A DNA stretch of 64,000 nucleotides from an uncultured Veillonellaceae bacterium (lineage in GTDB: Bacteria; Bacillota; Negativicutes; Selenomonadales; Selenomonadaceae), in assembly GCA_902785705.1 (NCBI GenBank), contig CACZZN010000001.1, positions 124,001 to 188,000 on the forward strand, read 5' to 3'. The notes below the pieces were generated by a model. That model made no database searches, was not told the DNA's origin, and was given only the letters and a program-made list of their open reading frames with translations. The translations under genes were made by a program, and so were the position numbers. Below, piece by piece: positions 45,614 through 54,593 of this stretch (positions are counted from its first letter, which is position 1; every line of letters begins with the position of its first letter).

Positions 45614-45658
45614 AAAAAGAACCTTCCATCAGCGTCGGCTGACGAAAGGTTCTTTTTT
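45614..45658 (-). terminator. Terminator behind the DUF6765-like gene
   Basis: AAAAAGAACCTT (45614-45625) pairs with AAGGTTCTTTTTT (45646-45658), with inner pairs CAGC/GCTG; the minus strand has a T-run. Confidence 0.85.
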
Positions 45659-45703
45659 GAATTCAAGGTGCCGGAAACACCGATTGGATTCCGCATTCCC
45701 CCA

Positions 45704-46714
45704 TCAATACACCGGCTCATCCTTTAGGACATAGATGTCCCGATCCTCCAGCTTCTCTTTCACCCAATCGAAATGATGGTTGACCTCATCATAAAACTGC
45801 TTGCGGAAATCCATGTCTGCAATGATATTTCCTGTATGATACTCCACAGACGCATCCCCATCTCCGAAATCTTCGAACGCAAAGTAATTCTCATGAATGC
45901 GCCTGAGCCATTCCTGATGGCGCTCCTCGATATCGTCCGACTGGATCCCCTTGAAGCAGCGAAGCAGCAGTTTCTTCTGCGAATCGGAAAGTCCCGTGAC
46001 CTCCTCGCCGCTCACTTTCTGCAGAATGCAAAAAATTTCTTCCGATGCTTCCATGAACTCATCCCAGTTCTTGCGGCCATCGGAAAAGCGCTCCCCCGTT
46101 TTCCACCAAAGATAAGGCATATCCGGGCAATGCACAGCCGCCGCATGGCCAAGGGGCATCAGCTCATCCATGATCTTGCTGAGCACCGAGGACGAGCCGA
46201 TCAGATCGCCGATCACCCGCTCCACCATAGATCCCTGATTGGCAAAAATCAGGTTCTGCACTTTGTTGAGCGTATTGTTCAGCCCTGCGAACTCCTGATG
46301 CGCCCATGTATCCGCGAACACATGCAACCCAACGCCGAGCCGGAAAACATAGTCGGAATGATCCAGAGTCGTTTCCAGCAGGCGTTCCTTCAATCCTTCC
46401 GAAAGCTCGCTGTGCTTCTTGCAGACAAGCTTATCCTCATCGGTTTCTCCCTGCAGCCCCGGCAGGAAATGGAACGGGACCCAGATTTCGCTGTTGCCTT
46501 TCCCTGTGATATTTCCCCAGATGTTTTGACAGGAATAACGCACATTCACCCCTGCCTCGATATTCTTCTCTTCCTCCTCATCCGAAAATGGATTCGAATC
46601 GAAATTATCGTCCACGAGCTGCGAGCTATGCGCAATCAGGCTCGCATTCGGACTGCCAAACTTCGCCCATCTGGAAAGTACATACACTGTATCAAAATGA
46701 AAATCCAGATCCAT
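45704..46714 (-). CDS. DUF6765-like protein, possibly zinc-dependent phospholipase C-related
   Basis: A 336-residue soluble protein without a signal peptide. It starts MDLDFHFDTVYVLSRWAKFG and has AHSSQLVDDN, VPFHFLPGL, and FRLGVGLHVFADTWAHQEFAG. The His/Asp pattern in the last block resembles the zinc-binding helix of phospholipase C/S1-P1 nuclease-type proteins and the uncharacterised DUF6765 family. The active site has not been demonstrated. It follows the response regulator by 58 bases and ends with a strong terminator, so it may belong to the pilP-like/pilQ-like operon. Confidence 0.6.
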   Translation of the reverse strand: MDLDFHFDTVYVLSRWAKFGSPNASLIAHSSQLVDDNFDSNPFSDEEEEKNIEAGVNVRYSCQNIWGNITGKGNSEIWVPFHFLPGLQGETDEDKLVCKKHSELSEGLKERLLETTLDHSDYVFRLGVGLHVFADTWAHQEFAGLNNTLNKVQNLIFANQGSMVERVIGDLIGSSSVLSKIMDELMPLGHAAAVHCPDMPYLWWKTGERFSDGRKNWDEFMEASEEIFCILQKVSGEEVTGLSDSQKKLLLRCFKGIQSDDIEERHQEWLRRIHENYFAFEDFGDGDASVEYHTGNIIADMDFRKQFYDEVNHHFDWVKEKLEDRDIYVLKDEPVY

Positions 46715-46772
46715 CCCAACACCTCACCAGTAGTTCCCCGGAAAACGCTGCATGAACCGACCCGGAGCTTCC

Positions 46773-47444
46773 TTAATCTAAAGTAATGATCTTATTCCTC
46801 AGCACGTACACGAGCGCCTGCGTTCTGTCATTCACATTGAGCTTGCGGAAGATGTTCGTCAAATGATTCTTGACCGTCTTTTCGCTCACGTTCAGCGCCT
46901 TTGCGATATCCTGATTATTGAATCCCTTTGCCACACATTCCAGTACGTCCATCTCCCGTGAAGTCAGACGCTCCGAACGGCTTTCGCGCCACATCTCCCG
47001 CGCCTTTTCGTTCACGTCGTCCGTCTCCCCGATGCCGCCGAACAGCCGCTCCGCCAGCTTCGGATAGACGAACGCATTACCCTCGTTCACCACATGGATT
47101 GCCTTGATGAGCACCGATGGCTCCACATCTTTCAGCAGATACCCCAGCGCTCCGTTCTTCAAAAGCTCCAGCACATAGTTATCGCTGTCATGGATGGTCA
47201 GCGCAATGATCTTGGTTTTGCACTTCGCGGTCTGCAGCTGCTTCGCCACCTCCAGTCCGCTGAGGCCTGGCATGTTGAGATCCAGCAGCAAAATATCGGG
47301 CTGCAGCACCAAGGTACGGGCCAGCGTCTCCTGCCCGTCCTCCGCCTCTCCGACGACCTCCAGATCATCCTCGAAATTCAATACCCTTTTGATTCCCTGC
47401 CGAAGCAGTGCGTGATCATCTGCGATCAAGATTTTGATTGCCAT
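46773..47444 (-). CDS. NarL/LuxR-family response regulator
   Basis: A 223-residue regulator. The receiver domain has acidic Asp9-Asp10, phospho-acceptor Asp54 in DILLLDLNMPG and Lys in GYLLKD. The LuxR-type helix-turn-helix (about 160-223) reads LTSREMDVLECVAKGFNNQD and VSEKTVKNHLTNIFRKL. The start at 47444 has GGAGG seven bases upstream; a longer frame begins at 47480. No adjacent sensor kinase is present. It lies 63 bases downstream of the secretin gene. Confidence 0.94.
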   Translation of the reverse strand: MAIKILIADDHALLRQGIKRVLNFEDDLEVVGEAEDGQETLARTLVLQPDILLLDLNMPGLSGLEVAKQLQTAKCKTKIIALTIHDSDNYVLELLKNGALGYLLKDVEPSVLIKAIHVVNEGNAFVYPKLAERLFGGIGETDDVNEKAREMWRESRSERLTSREMDVLECVAKGFNNQDIAKALNVSEKTVKNHLTNIFRKLNVNDRTQALVYVLRNKIITLD

Positions 47445-47507
47445 GTCAGTTCCTCCAATGCATCTCACTCTACCCATCATGCATCACACACGGAATCCAC
47501 GAGAACC

Positions 47508-48893
47508 TTACGCCTTCTCGTCCAAAATGCGGGCAGTCAGGAAAATCATGATTTCTGAATCTGTCTTGCTGTTCTTCACGCTGCGAAAGAAAGAACCAAG
47601 AATCGGAAGATCGCCCAAAAACGGAATCTTGCTCATCGTACGCGATTCCTCGCTTCCGATCAGTCCGCCGATCACCATGGTTTCGCCGTCTCTCAGCCGG
47701 ACCGTCGTATCTGCGGAGCGCTTGCGGAAGCGGTATGCCTTGATATCATCCACAAAAACGGGAGAACTGACCTCCGTGTGGACCTGCGCCGTGATATGGC
47801 CATCCGCATTCACACGGGGCGTATAGCGCAAGATGATACCGGCCTCCCTGTAGTCAATGGATGTCACCGTTGTCGAATTCGTCACAGAGACCTTCGGCAC
47901 GGGAACCTCTCCACCGATATTGATGACCGCTTCATGTCCCTGCAAGGTCGTGATATTCGGCCGTGACAGGATCTGCGCCTTTCCGTCCGCCACCATTGCA
48001 TTGAGTTTTGCTCCATAGTAGAACTCGAAGGGATACCCTTCCGGGCCTCTGCCGAAACGAATAATCCCCTGCGTCCCCGATGTCTGTCCGCTGCGCTCCA
48101 CATCGATCTCCGGCACCTCCACGCGCCGAACAGTCGTGGAACCATCCGGATTCTCAATCACTGTGCTATGCGTCCGATAGGAAGTCGACACATCCGGATA
48201 CTGCGGAATCGCGGACCAAGCCCACTCCACACCAAGCTCCTTGGCCGCGCTCTTGTCAATGGACACCACACGCGCCTCCAACGACACCTGCTTCGCCGGC
48301 ACATCCAATACCTGCAGCAACCTGCCGGCCTGAAATGCCTCCTCCGGCGTTCCGTAAACAATCAGGGAATTCGTGGAATAATCAATGGAAACCCGACGCT
48401 CCCTGCCGTTGGATGCCGCTCCGTCTTCCTGTGCATCTCCCGATTTTCTTTCTTTTGCACCACTGTTTTTATTCGCTGTTTGTGCCGGATTTCCTGCAAG
48501 CCCCAAAGATAAAATTACAGAATTCCTGACTTCCTCCGGATCCGCATAGCGCAGCGGGAACACATGGGCGGAGGAAAGCCCTGCCTGATTGCCCCGTGCC
48601 GTGACCACATAATTTCCGCCGACCTGCTCCAGCAAAAGATTGCCAGCGCTTGCCACCAGATGCATGGCATCCAGCGGTTCCACATTCTGCAGGGATACTG
48701 TCACTGTCCCGGCCACAGAATCATCCAAAACCAAATTGAAGCCTCCCATCCGCGCCGTTGACAACAGCACGGAACGCACATCCCCATCCATAACGGATAA
48801 GGAAATCGGCTCCGCTTCCGCCCGCAGCGGACAGAAGCAACCCCCTGCCGCAAGGAACAGCACAAAAATTTTTTTCAGCATCCATCTCTTCAT
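47508..48893 (-). CDS. Secretin-family outer-membrane pore (PilQ/GspD-like)
   Basis: A 461-residue protein with a signal peptide (about 1-27). N-terminal STN and secretin N-domains follow (about 28-210: DGDVRSVLLSTARMGGFNLVLDDSVAGTVTVSLQNVEPLDAM in outline). The C-terminal secretin domain (about 225-455) has VNIGGEVPVPKVS, GIILRYTPRV, VRLRDGETMVIGGLI and the family-typical end KIPFLGDLPILGSFFR. It forms an outer-membrane ring for type IV pili or type II secretion and supports a diderm cell. It follows a PilP-like gene by 12 bases. Confidence 0.88.
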   Translation of the reverse strand: MKRWMLKKIFVLFLAAGGCFCPLRAEAEPISLSVMDGDVRSVLLSTARMGGFNLVLDDSVAGTVTVSLQNVEPLDAMHLVASAGNLLLEQVGGNYVVTARGNQAGLSSAHVFPLRYADPEEVRNSVILSLGLAGNPAQTANKNSGAKERKSGDAQEDGAASNGRERRVSIDYSTNSLIVYGTPEEAFQAGRLLQVLDVPAKQVSLEARVVSIDKSAAKELGVEWAWSAIPQYPDVSTSYRTHSTVIENPDGSTTVRRVEVPEIDVERSGQTSGTQGIIRFGRGPEGYPFEFYYGAKLNAMVADGKAQILSRPNITTLQGHEAVINIGGEVPVPKVSVTNSTTVTSIDYREAGIILRYTPRVNADGHITAQVHTEVSSPVFVDDIKAYRFRKRSADTTVRLRDGETMVIGGLIGSEESRTMSKIPFLGDLPILGSFFRSVKNSKTDSEIMIFLTARILDEKA

Positions 48894-48905
48894 CCATCTT
48901 CCTCC

Positions 48906-49487
48906 TCAAGGCATCTGCAATTCCAATCGCATTCCATTGGAAAGCAAAACATAGGTGTCCCCGATTTCCTCCACCTGCACATCACCCAGCGGTTCGCCGG
49001 CCTGCAGGCTGTGCGTCGTCTCTCCATGCTTTAAAAGGGCAATGCCGCCGCCTCCTCCCTTCGCGATTCCCTTCAGCTCAAAGGCAGGCGCCTCGATGCT
49101 TTCCGGCGATTCCTCTTGAGAGACAGGAGCAGCAGCCGTCCCCTGCGCTGCCTGTTCCGCCACAGGCAAAGCAGTCGGAACCGCTGCCTGCTCCATCTCC
49201 TTTCTGGTCGGATGCAGGACGGAAAAAGGATCTGCCAGCGCACTGCTCTTCACGGCTTTTGCAGCTCCCAGAATCCTCTTTGGGGCAGCCGTTTCCCGTA
49301 TGGCTCCCGTTTCATGTCCGGCTTGCGTCGCCGGCGTTCCCATCTCTCCGGCGGATAATTCATCCTCCTCTCCGCCAAAGAGCAATGCCAACGTCAATAC
49401 CACCATGCAAATCCCCAGAACCACTGCCTGCTGCTTTTCCTTCCCTTCTTTCTGTTCCTCCACCATGATTCTTATGCTTTCAAACAT
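48906..49487 (-). CDS. PilP/GspC-like inner-membrane protein
   Basis: A 193-residue protein with one membrane segment (about 20-38). A Pro/Ala/Glu-rich linker follows (about 45-130, with LADPFSVLHPTRKE). The C-terminal domain resembles the PilP/GspC HR region: FELKGIAKGGGGGIALLKHG, LQAGEPLGDVQVEEIGDTYVLLSNG. Such proteins link the inner-membrane assembly platform to the secretin, which is encoded next. The start at 49487 has AGGAGAGG upstream. Pilin, ATPase and platform genes are not in the window, so the machine cannot be named with certainty. Confidence 0.65.
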   Translation of the reverse strand: MFESIRIMVEEQKEGKEKQQAVVLGICMVVLTLALLFGGEEDELSAGEMGTPATQAGHETGAIRETAAPKRILGAAKAVKSSALADPFSVLHPTRKEMEQAAVPTALPVAEQAAQGTAAAPVSQEESPESIEAPAFELKGIAKGGGGGIALLKHGETTHSLQAGEPLGDVQVEEIGDTYVLLSNGMRLELQMP

Positions 49488-49533
49488 TTGTCCTCTCCTT
49501 AAAAACACAATCCACAAAATAAGCAACAGAAAA

Positions 49534-49559
49534 GGCTCCGCCTGAGCTCAGGCGGAGCC
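49534..49559 (-). terminator. Terminator behind pgi
   Basis: A perfect 26-base palindrome with stem GGCTCCGCCTGA (49534-49545) and its complement (49548-49559), followed by TTTTCTGTT on the minus strand. Confidence 0.8.
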
Positions 49560-49640
49560 GTGCCGATGCACACCAATCTTTGCACGGAACTGCCCTTGCA
49601 GACAGGAACTTGTTCGTGCATCATTTTCCATATATGTTTG

Positions 49641-51095
49641 TCATTTGCTTGCTTTCAGGGCCTGCAGCTTCGGGCCCATGATGCGCTTATACGCCTCGAC
49701 GCCCGGCTGGTTGAACGCGTCCACATTGGAAAGCTCGCCCTCATACGCCACGGACATCGCCAGCATGTAGAGCAGCTCGCCCAAGTGATACGGCGTAAGC
49801 TCCGGCAGCGTGAAGCATGCATTGAAGCGCTGATTGGAGGAAAGGGCATCCTCATTGGACTGACGGGCGACTTCCAAAGCCTCGCCCATCGTCACGCCTG
49901 AAATATCCGCCAGCTTCTGCGCCTCCGGGAACACATTCGGGATCACCAGATCCTTGTCCCACTTCGCGACCTTGATGAACTGGACCACCTTGTTCAGCTT
50001 GCCCTCCTGATGCTGCTGGGTCTGGGAGTGCATATCCGTCGTGCCCACAGCCACCAGCGGCGTACGCCCGTAGCAGACTTCCTTACCGTCCTTGTCAAAC
50101 TGCTTGCCGAGAGACTCGGCCAGAAGCTGGATATACCACTCAGAAACGGATTTCAGATAATCACCGTAAGGCATCATGACCTCGATATCGCGGCCATGCT
50201 TCTCCGCAGCCGCAAACTTCAATGCCGCGTTCAGCATCGCGGGATTCTGCCAGATATCATCGTTCTTGCAGGCCTCGTCCATATCCCGCGCGCCCGCCAG
50301 GAACTGCTCGATGTCCATGCCGATGCATGCCGCCATCGTCAAGCCGACCTCGCAGAAAATCGTGAACCGTCCGCCAACGCCATCCGGAACGCTGTACGTC
50401 GGCCAGCCTTTCTCCATCGCGAGCTTTTTGAGAAGCGTCGGCTTCTGCTCGTTCGGATCGGTCACAGCTACGACCTCTACCTCGATCTGGTCGCATTTCT
50501 TCAGCTGGTCATAGATGACCATGAAGTTGGACATCGTATCCAGCGTGCCGCCCGACTTCGAGATGACCAAAAGCAGCACCTTGTACTTGCGGTTCTTGTG
50601 CGTCTTTACGATTTCCGCCTGGCTTTCGAGGTGATGGATGAGATCCCCCGTGCTGCGCGGGTCGATATTGTTGCCGCTGAAATAAATCTTCGGGAATCCC
50701 TTGCGCTCCTCGTCCGACATGGCATTCCAGAACGCTCCGCAGTGCACGTCAAAGAGCACCTTGTTGCCAAGGAAGGAGCCGCCGATACCAAGCGAAACCA
50801 CAGCATCCACATTGCCCTTCACATGGTCGGTGAGTTCCTTCAGATGTGCCAAGGATTTCGGGGAATTCAGATGCCCTTCCTCGATATAGGGAAGCTGCGA
50901 GAACAGGACCTTCTCCGGCTCGCCGTCCTTCGAGAGATGCGCCTTGATGAATCCCTTCTCGCGCATGACCTTCATCGCCTCATGCGCCTTCTTCAGATCC
51001 TCCGCATAGGATTTGAGATCCGCCTCGGTCACTTTGCCCTCGCCATAGAGATTATCATAGTCGAAGGAAAAACCGGATTTCAATGTCAAACTCAT
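49641..51095 (-). CDS. pgi: Glucose-6-phosphate isomerase
   Basis: A 484-residue enzyme that interconverts glucose-6-phosphate and fructose-6-phosphate in glycolysis. It has the phosphate-binding SLGIGGSFLGNK (about 101-112) and LLLVISKSGGTLDTMSNF (about 176-193), the GVGGRFTIFCEVG block and the active-site segment GTTDMHSQTQQHQEG. It has its own promoter, and is downstream of two phosphohexomutase genes of the same pathway. The start codon choice fits the family N-terminus. Confidence 0.94.
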   Translation of the reverse strand: MSLTLKSGFSFDYDNLYGEGKVTEADLKSYAEDLKKAHEAMKVMREKGFIKAHLSKDGEPEKVLFSQLPYIEEGHLNSPKSLAHLKELTDHVKGNVDAVVSLGIGGSFLGNKVLFDVHCGAFWNAMSDEERKGFPKIYFSGNNIDPRSTGDLIHHLESQAEIVKTHKNRKYKVLLLVISKSGGTLDTMSNFMVIYDQLKKCDQIEVEVVAVTDPNEQKPTLLKKLAMEKGWPTYSVPDGVGGRFTIFCEVGLTMAACIGMDIEQFLAGARDMDEACKNDDIWQNPAMLNAALKFAAAEKHGRDIEVMMPYGDYLKSVSEWYIQLLAESLGKQFDKDGKEVCYGRTPLVAVGTTDMHSQTQQHQEGKLNKVVQFIKVAKWDKDLVIPNVFPEAQKLADISGVTMGEALEVARQSNEDALSSNQRFNACFTLPELTPYHLGELLYMLAMSVAYEGELSNVDAFNQPGVEAYKRIMGPKLQALKASK

Positions 51096-51163
51096 TTGCT
51101 AAAACCCCTTTCTGTTCAAAAGAATATATATCTGTGCCTTTCAGCACGTTTCCACACGTTGCC

Positions 51164-51192
51164 ATTATAACATTCCGCATGTTCCTTGTGAA
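51164..51192 (-). promoter_or_regulatory. Promoter of pgi
   Basis: On the minus strand, TTCACA (51187-51192) and TATAAT (51164-51169) are 17 bases apart. The start codon is 69 bases downstream. Confidence 0.65.
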
Positions 51193-51215
51193 GATTCTAT
51201 GTGGTCATTTGTTTC

Positions 51216-52565
51216 TCATGCGCGGATAATGTCCAACAGCTCCTTCGTCTTCTCTTCCATCAGCCCCCGATTCCCGCGGGACTCCACATTCAGCCGTATT
51301 TCAGGCTCCGTGCTGGACTTGCGCAGATTGAACCGCCAGTCGTCAAACTCAACGGAGATTCCGTCAATCTTTGAGACCTTCCCCTGCGCCCCATAAAGCT
51401 TCTCCACTCTCTCCATGGCGGCATCGGGATCCTTCACCTTGCTGTTGATCTCGCCGCTGGCCGGATGCTTTTCCTTGCGCTCCCGCATGAGCCCCGAAAG
51501 GGTTTCCCCATGCATTTCGGACATGAGCTCCATCATCATGAGCCAGGGAATCATGCCGCTGTCGCAATAGGAAAAGTCACGGAAATAATGATGGGAACTG
51601 AGCTCGCCGCCATAGACCGCATCCATGGCGCGCATCTTGTCCTTGATGAATGCATGCCCGCTGCGGCAGAGCACCGCCTTCCCGCCGTATTTCTCCGCGA
51701 TATCGATGGTGTTCCACGTGTTTCGCGGATCATAAACGACCGTCCCGCCCTTTTCCTTTTTCAGGAATGCCGCCGCAAGAAATCCGACCATGTAGGAACC
51801 TTCAATGAACTCGCCTTTTTCGTCGAACAGGAAGCACCGGTCAAAATCTCCATCCCATGCAACGCCCAAATCTGCCCCCGTATCCCGTACGACCTTCGCC
51901 GTTGCCTCGCGATTTTCCTGCCGCAGCGGATTCGGCACGCCATTGGGGAAATTCCCGTCCGGCTCGTTGCAGACCTTCACGATGTCAAAGGGCAGATGTT
52001 TTTCCAATTCGTTGATGATCGGACCGGCCGCACCATTTCCCGTATTCGCGACCACCTTGTAAGGCTTCAGCTTGCTGACATCCACATAAGACAGGATATG
52101 CTGCACATATTCCTGCATCACATCCCTGAAGGAGACATTCCCCGCAGGCTCCGCACGCACAAAATCCTCCTGCACCGCCTCTGCCAGTTCCCTCAGCCCG
52201 TTGTCCTCCGAAATCGGACGCGCTTCTTTCAGCACGAATTTCATGCCGTTGTATTCCTTTGGGTTGTGGCTGGCCGTGACCATGACGCCGCCATCCAGTT
52301 TCCAATGGCAAACCGTAAAATAGATCATTTCCGTGCCGCACTGGCCGATGTCCAGCACATCGCATCCGGATTCCGTCAGGCCTTCCACCAGCGCTTTCTG
52401 CATGCTTGGGCTGGAAAGGCGGATATCACGTCCCACCGCGACATGCTTCACCCCGAACATCCGCGGCAGCACACGTCCCACCCGATAGGCCAGCTCTTCA
52501 TTGACATCGGTCGGATAAATCCCGCGGATATCAAAGGGACCAAACCCCTTCGTGCTGATCGCCAT
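51216..52565 (-). CDS. Phosphomannomutase/phosphoglucomutase
   Basis: A 449-residue alpha-D-phosphohexomutase that moves phosphate between C1 and C6 of mannose or glucose phosphates. The N-terminus FGPFDIRGIYPTDVNEE, the active-site phosphoserine in VMVTASHNPKEYNG (about 95-108), the metal loop AWDGDFDRCF (about 240-249), the sugar-binding GGELSSHHYF and the phosphate-binding RKSSTEPEIR are all in place. The start at 52565 has GAGAGG upstream; an ATG three codons earlier overlaps that region. It supplies precursors for surface polysaccharide or LPS. Confidence 0.92.
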   Translation of the reverse strand: MAISTKGFGPFDIRGIYPTDVNEELAYRVGRVLPRMFGVKHVAVGRDIRLSSPSMQKALVEGLTESGCDVLDIGQCGTEMIYFTVCHWKLDGGVMVTASHNPKEYNGMKFVLKEARPISEDNGLRELAEAVQEDFVRAEPAGNVSFRDVMQEYVQHILSYVDVSKLKPYKVVANTGNGAAGPIINELEKHLPFDIVKVCNEPDGNFPNGVPNPLRQENREATAKVVRDTGADLGVAWDGDFDRCFLFDEKGEFIEGSYMVGFLAAAFLKKEKGGTVVYDPRNTWNTIDIAEKYGGKAVLCRSGHAFIKDKMRAMDAVYGGELSSHHYFRDFSYCDSGMIPWLMMMELMSEMHGETLSGLMRERKEKHPASGEINSKVKDPDAAMERVEKLYGAQGKVSKIDGISVEFDDWRFNLRKSSTEPEIRLNVESRGNRGLMEEKTKELLDIIRA

Positions 52566-52671
52566 AAGAAACACCTCTCTTCTTAGGATACTATTCGTGA
52601 TAAAGCTTGCATTTTCCTCTTAAAAAACATAAAAATTCAAAACTTTCCTTGGGAGCAGCAATAAACTTACC

Positions 52672-52708
52672 GGACACCTTCGGTGTCCACACGTCCTTAC
52701 ACGAAATC
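52672..52708 (-). repeat. Short hairpin plus conserved 19-base motif, copy 2
   Basis: GGACACC and GGTGTCC (52672-52688) with loop TTC form a hairpin, followed by CACGTCCTTACACGAAATC (52690-52708). This matches copy 1 (2532-2571) in layout and in 17 of 19 bases of the motif. The next bases form a wider inverted repeat, GAAATCTAAGC/GCTAAGATTTC (52703-52751). The surrounding 245-base gap holds no gene. Confidence 0.45.
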
Positions 52709-52760
52709 TAAGCTCCCACTGCGCCTATCGGCTTGTGCTCGCTAAGATTTCATAGTAAAA

Positions 52761-52789
52761 ACGGCATAGCCAAACATTTCAGCTATGCC
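52761..52789 (-). terminator. Terminator behind pgcA
   Basis: On the minus strand, CGGCATAGC pairs with GCTATGCCG (9 bp), followed by TTTTTAC. It is 22 bases past the pgcA stop. Confidence 0.75.
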
Positions 52790-52810
52790 GCAAACGAAAT
52801 TCAACTTCTC

Positions 52811-54493
52811 TTATGCCAGAATCGGCTTAACCGCTTCCGCCAGTTCATTCTTTGCCTTTTCTGCCTCCGCGAGATCCTTTCCCAGCGTGGTGAAATAGGT
52901 CTTGATCTTCGGCTCGGTACCGGACGGACGAACCACTACCGTGGAACCGTCATCCAGCGAATAGATCAGCACATTCGCCTTCGGGAGTCCTGTCTCTTCC
53001 GGCTTATTGTAATCGAGAGCCTTCACGACCTTCCTGCCCGCAAATTCCGCAGGAGGCTCTTTCCGGAGTTTCTCCATGATGCCCGCCATCTTGTCCATGC
53101 CGGACAGCCCCGGGAATTCGAAGGAATCCACCTTATTGAGATACCTGCCGTACTGCTTGTAGATTTCCTCCAGACGCTGCTTGATGGAGGAACCGATGGA
53201 GCGGTAATATGCCGCCATCTCGCAAATCAGCATGGAGCCGACCACAGCATCCTTGTCGCGCACATAGGAGCCGGACAGATAGCCGTAGCTCTCCTCGAAA
53301 CCGAAGATGAAGCGCTCCTCCTCACCTTTTTCTTCCAAGTGAAGGATCTGGTCGCCGATCCATTTGAAGCCCGTGAGCACGTGGCGCAATTCCACGCCGT
53401 AATGCTCCGCAACCTTGTCGGCCAAAGGCGTGGAAACCAGTGACATGACTGCCACAGGATCCTTCGGCATGGTCTTCTTCTCGATGCGTCCCTGACAGAT
53501 ATAGTCAAGCAGCAGCACACCCATCTCATTGCCCGATACCAGCTCATAGGAGCCATCCGGACACTTCATGGCAATGCCCACGCGATCCGCGTCCGGATCC
53601 GTTGCGAGCATGAGATCCGCGCCGATTTCCTTGGCAAGCTCCAGTCCCTTTTCCAATGCCGCGAAAATCTCGGGATTCGGATAGGAGCAGGTGGTGAAGT
53701 AACCGTTCGGATAAGCCTGCTCCGGCACAATGGTGATGTCCGTGATGCCGATATCCTTGAGCACACGCGTGACAGGCACAAGACCCGTGCCATTGAGCGG
53801 GGAATACACGAGCTTGAGCCCTGCCGTCTTGCAAAGCCCCGGACGCACCTGGCGGGATTCGATGGCCGCATAGAACGCATCCTTGCAGTCATCGCCCACG
53901 AACTTGATGAGCCCTTTCTCCACGCCCTCCGCAAAGCTCATATATTTCGCGCCGGTCAGCACATCCGTCTTCTGGATCGAGTCATAGACCACAGCCGCCG
54001 CATCGTCCGTCATCTGGCAGCCGTCCGGCCCGTATGCCTTATAGCCGTTGTACTTCGCAGGATTATGGGAAGCCGTCACCATGATGCCCGCATTGCACTT
54101 ATAATAGCGTGTCGCAAAGCTCAGCGCGGGAACCGGCATAAGCTCATCATAAATGCGCACGTTGATGCCGTTCGCCGCCAGCACACCCGCCGCGTCACGC
54201 GCAAAGTTCCAACCCTTCAGGCGGCTGTCGTAGCTGATGGCGACCGTCTGGCTGCCGCCCTGTGTCTTTACCCAATCCGCAACGCCCTGGGTCGCCTGGC
54301 GCACTACCCAGATATTCATGCGGTTCGTGCCTGCGCCCAACGTCCCGCGCAGACCCGCCGTACCGAACTGCAAAGCCACCGCAAACCGATCCTTGATAGC
54401 CTCATCATCGCCCTGGATATCCAAAAGCTCTTTGTTCAGGTCAAAGTCTACCAAATCCGTTTCCAGCCAGCGCTTGTAGTCATCCTGATACAT
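52811..54493 (-). CDS. pgcA: Phosphoglucomutase (alpha-D-phosphohexomutase, PgcA-like)
   Basis: A 560-residue long-form phosphoglucomutase that interconverts glucose-1-phosphate and glucose-6-phosphate. The active-site Ser is in GIMVTASHNPAKYNGYK (about 135-151), the metal loop in ATDPDADRVGIAMK (about 292-305), the sugar-binding GFEESYGYLSG and the phosphate loop RPSGTEPKIKTY. This form is used for glycogen, UDP-glucose and cell-wall precursors in Firmicutes. It has its own promoter and terminator. Confidence 0.94.
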   Translation of the reverse strand: MYQDDYKRWLETDLVDFDLNKELLDIQGDDEAIKDRFAVALQFGTAGLRGTLGAGTNRMNIWVVRQATQGVADWVKTQGGSQTVAISYDSRLKGWNFARDAAGVLAANGINVRIYDELMPVPALSFATRYYKCNAGIMVTASHNPAKYNGYKAYGPDGCQMTDDAAAVVYDSIQKTDVLTGAKYMSFAEGVEKGLIKFVGDDCKDAFYAAIESRQVRPGLCKTAGLKLVYSPLNGTGLVPVTRVLKDIGITDITIVPEQAYPNGYFTTCSYPNPEIFAALEKGLELAKEIGADLMLATDPDADRVGIAMKCPDGSYELVSGNEMGVLLLDYICQGRIEKKTMPKDPVAVMSLVSTPLADKVAEHYGVELRHVLTGFKWIGDQILHLEEKGEEERFIFGFEESYGYLSGSYVRDKDAVVGSMLICEMAAYYRSIGSSIKQRLEEIYKQYGRYLNKVDSFEFPGLSGMDKMAGIMEKLRKEPPAEFAGRKVVKALDYNKPEETGLPKANVLIYSLDDGSTVVVRPSGTEPKIKTYFTTLGKDLAEAEKAKNELAEAVKPILA

Positions 54494-54534
54494 GTCATCT
54501 CCACCCTTTCTCTCGCATGATAACCGATACCTTA

Positions 54535-54563
54535 AGTGTACCGATTTTCCCCGCCACTGTCAA
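54535..54563 (-). promoter_or_regulatory. Promoter of pgcA
   Basis: On the minus strand, TTGACA (54558-54563) and TACACT (54535-54540) are 17 bases apart. The -35 box is inside a palindrome, ACTGTC-AA-GACAGT (54556-54569), that could be an operator or a weak terminator for the upstream GGDEF gene. Confidence 0.7.
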
Positions 54564-54593
54564 GACAGTAGGCAGAATTTCATGAAAATTACT

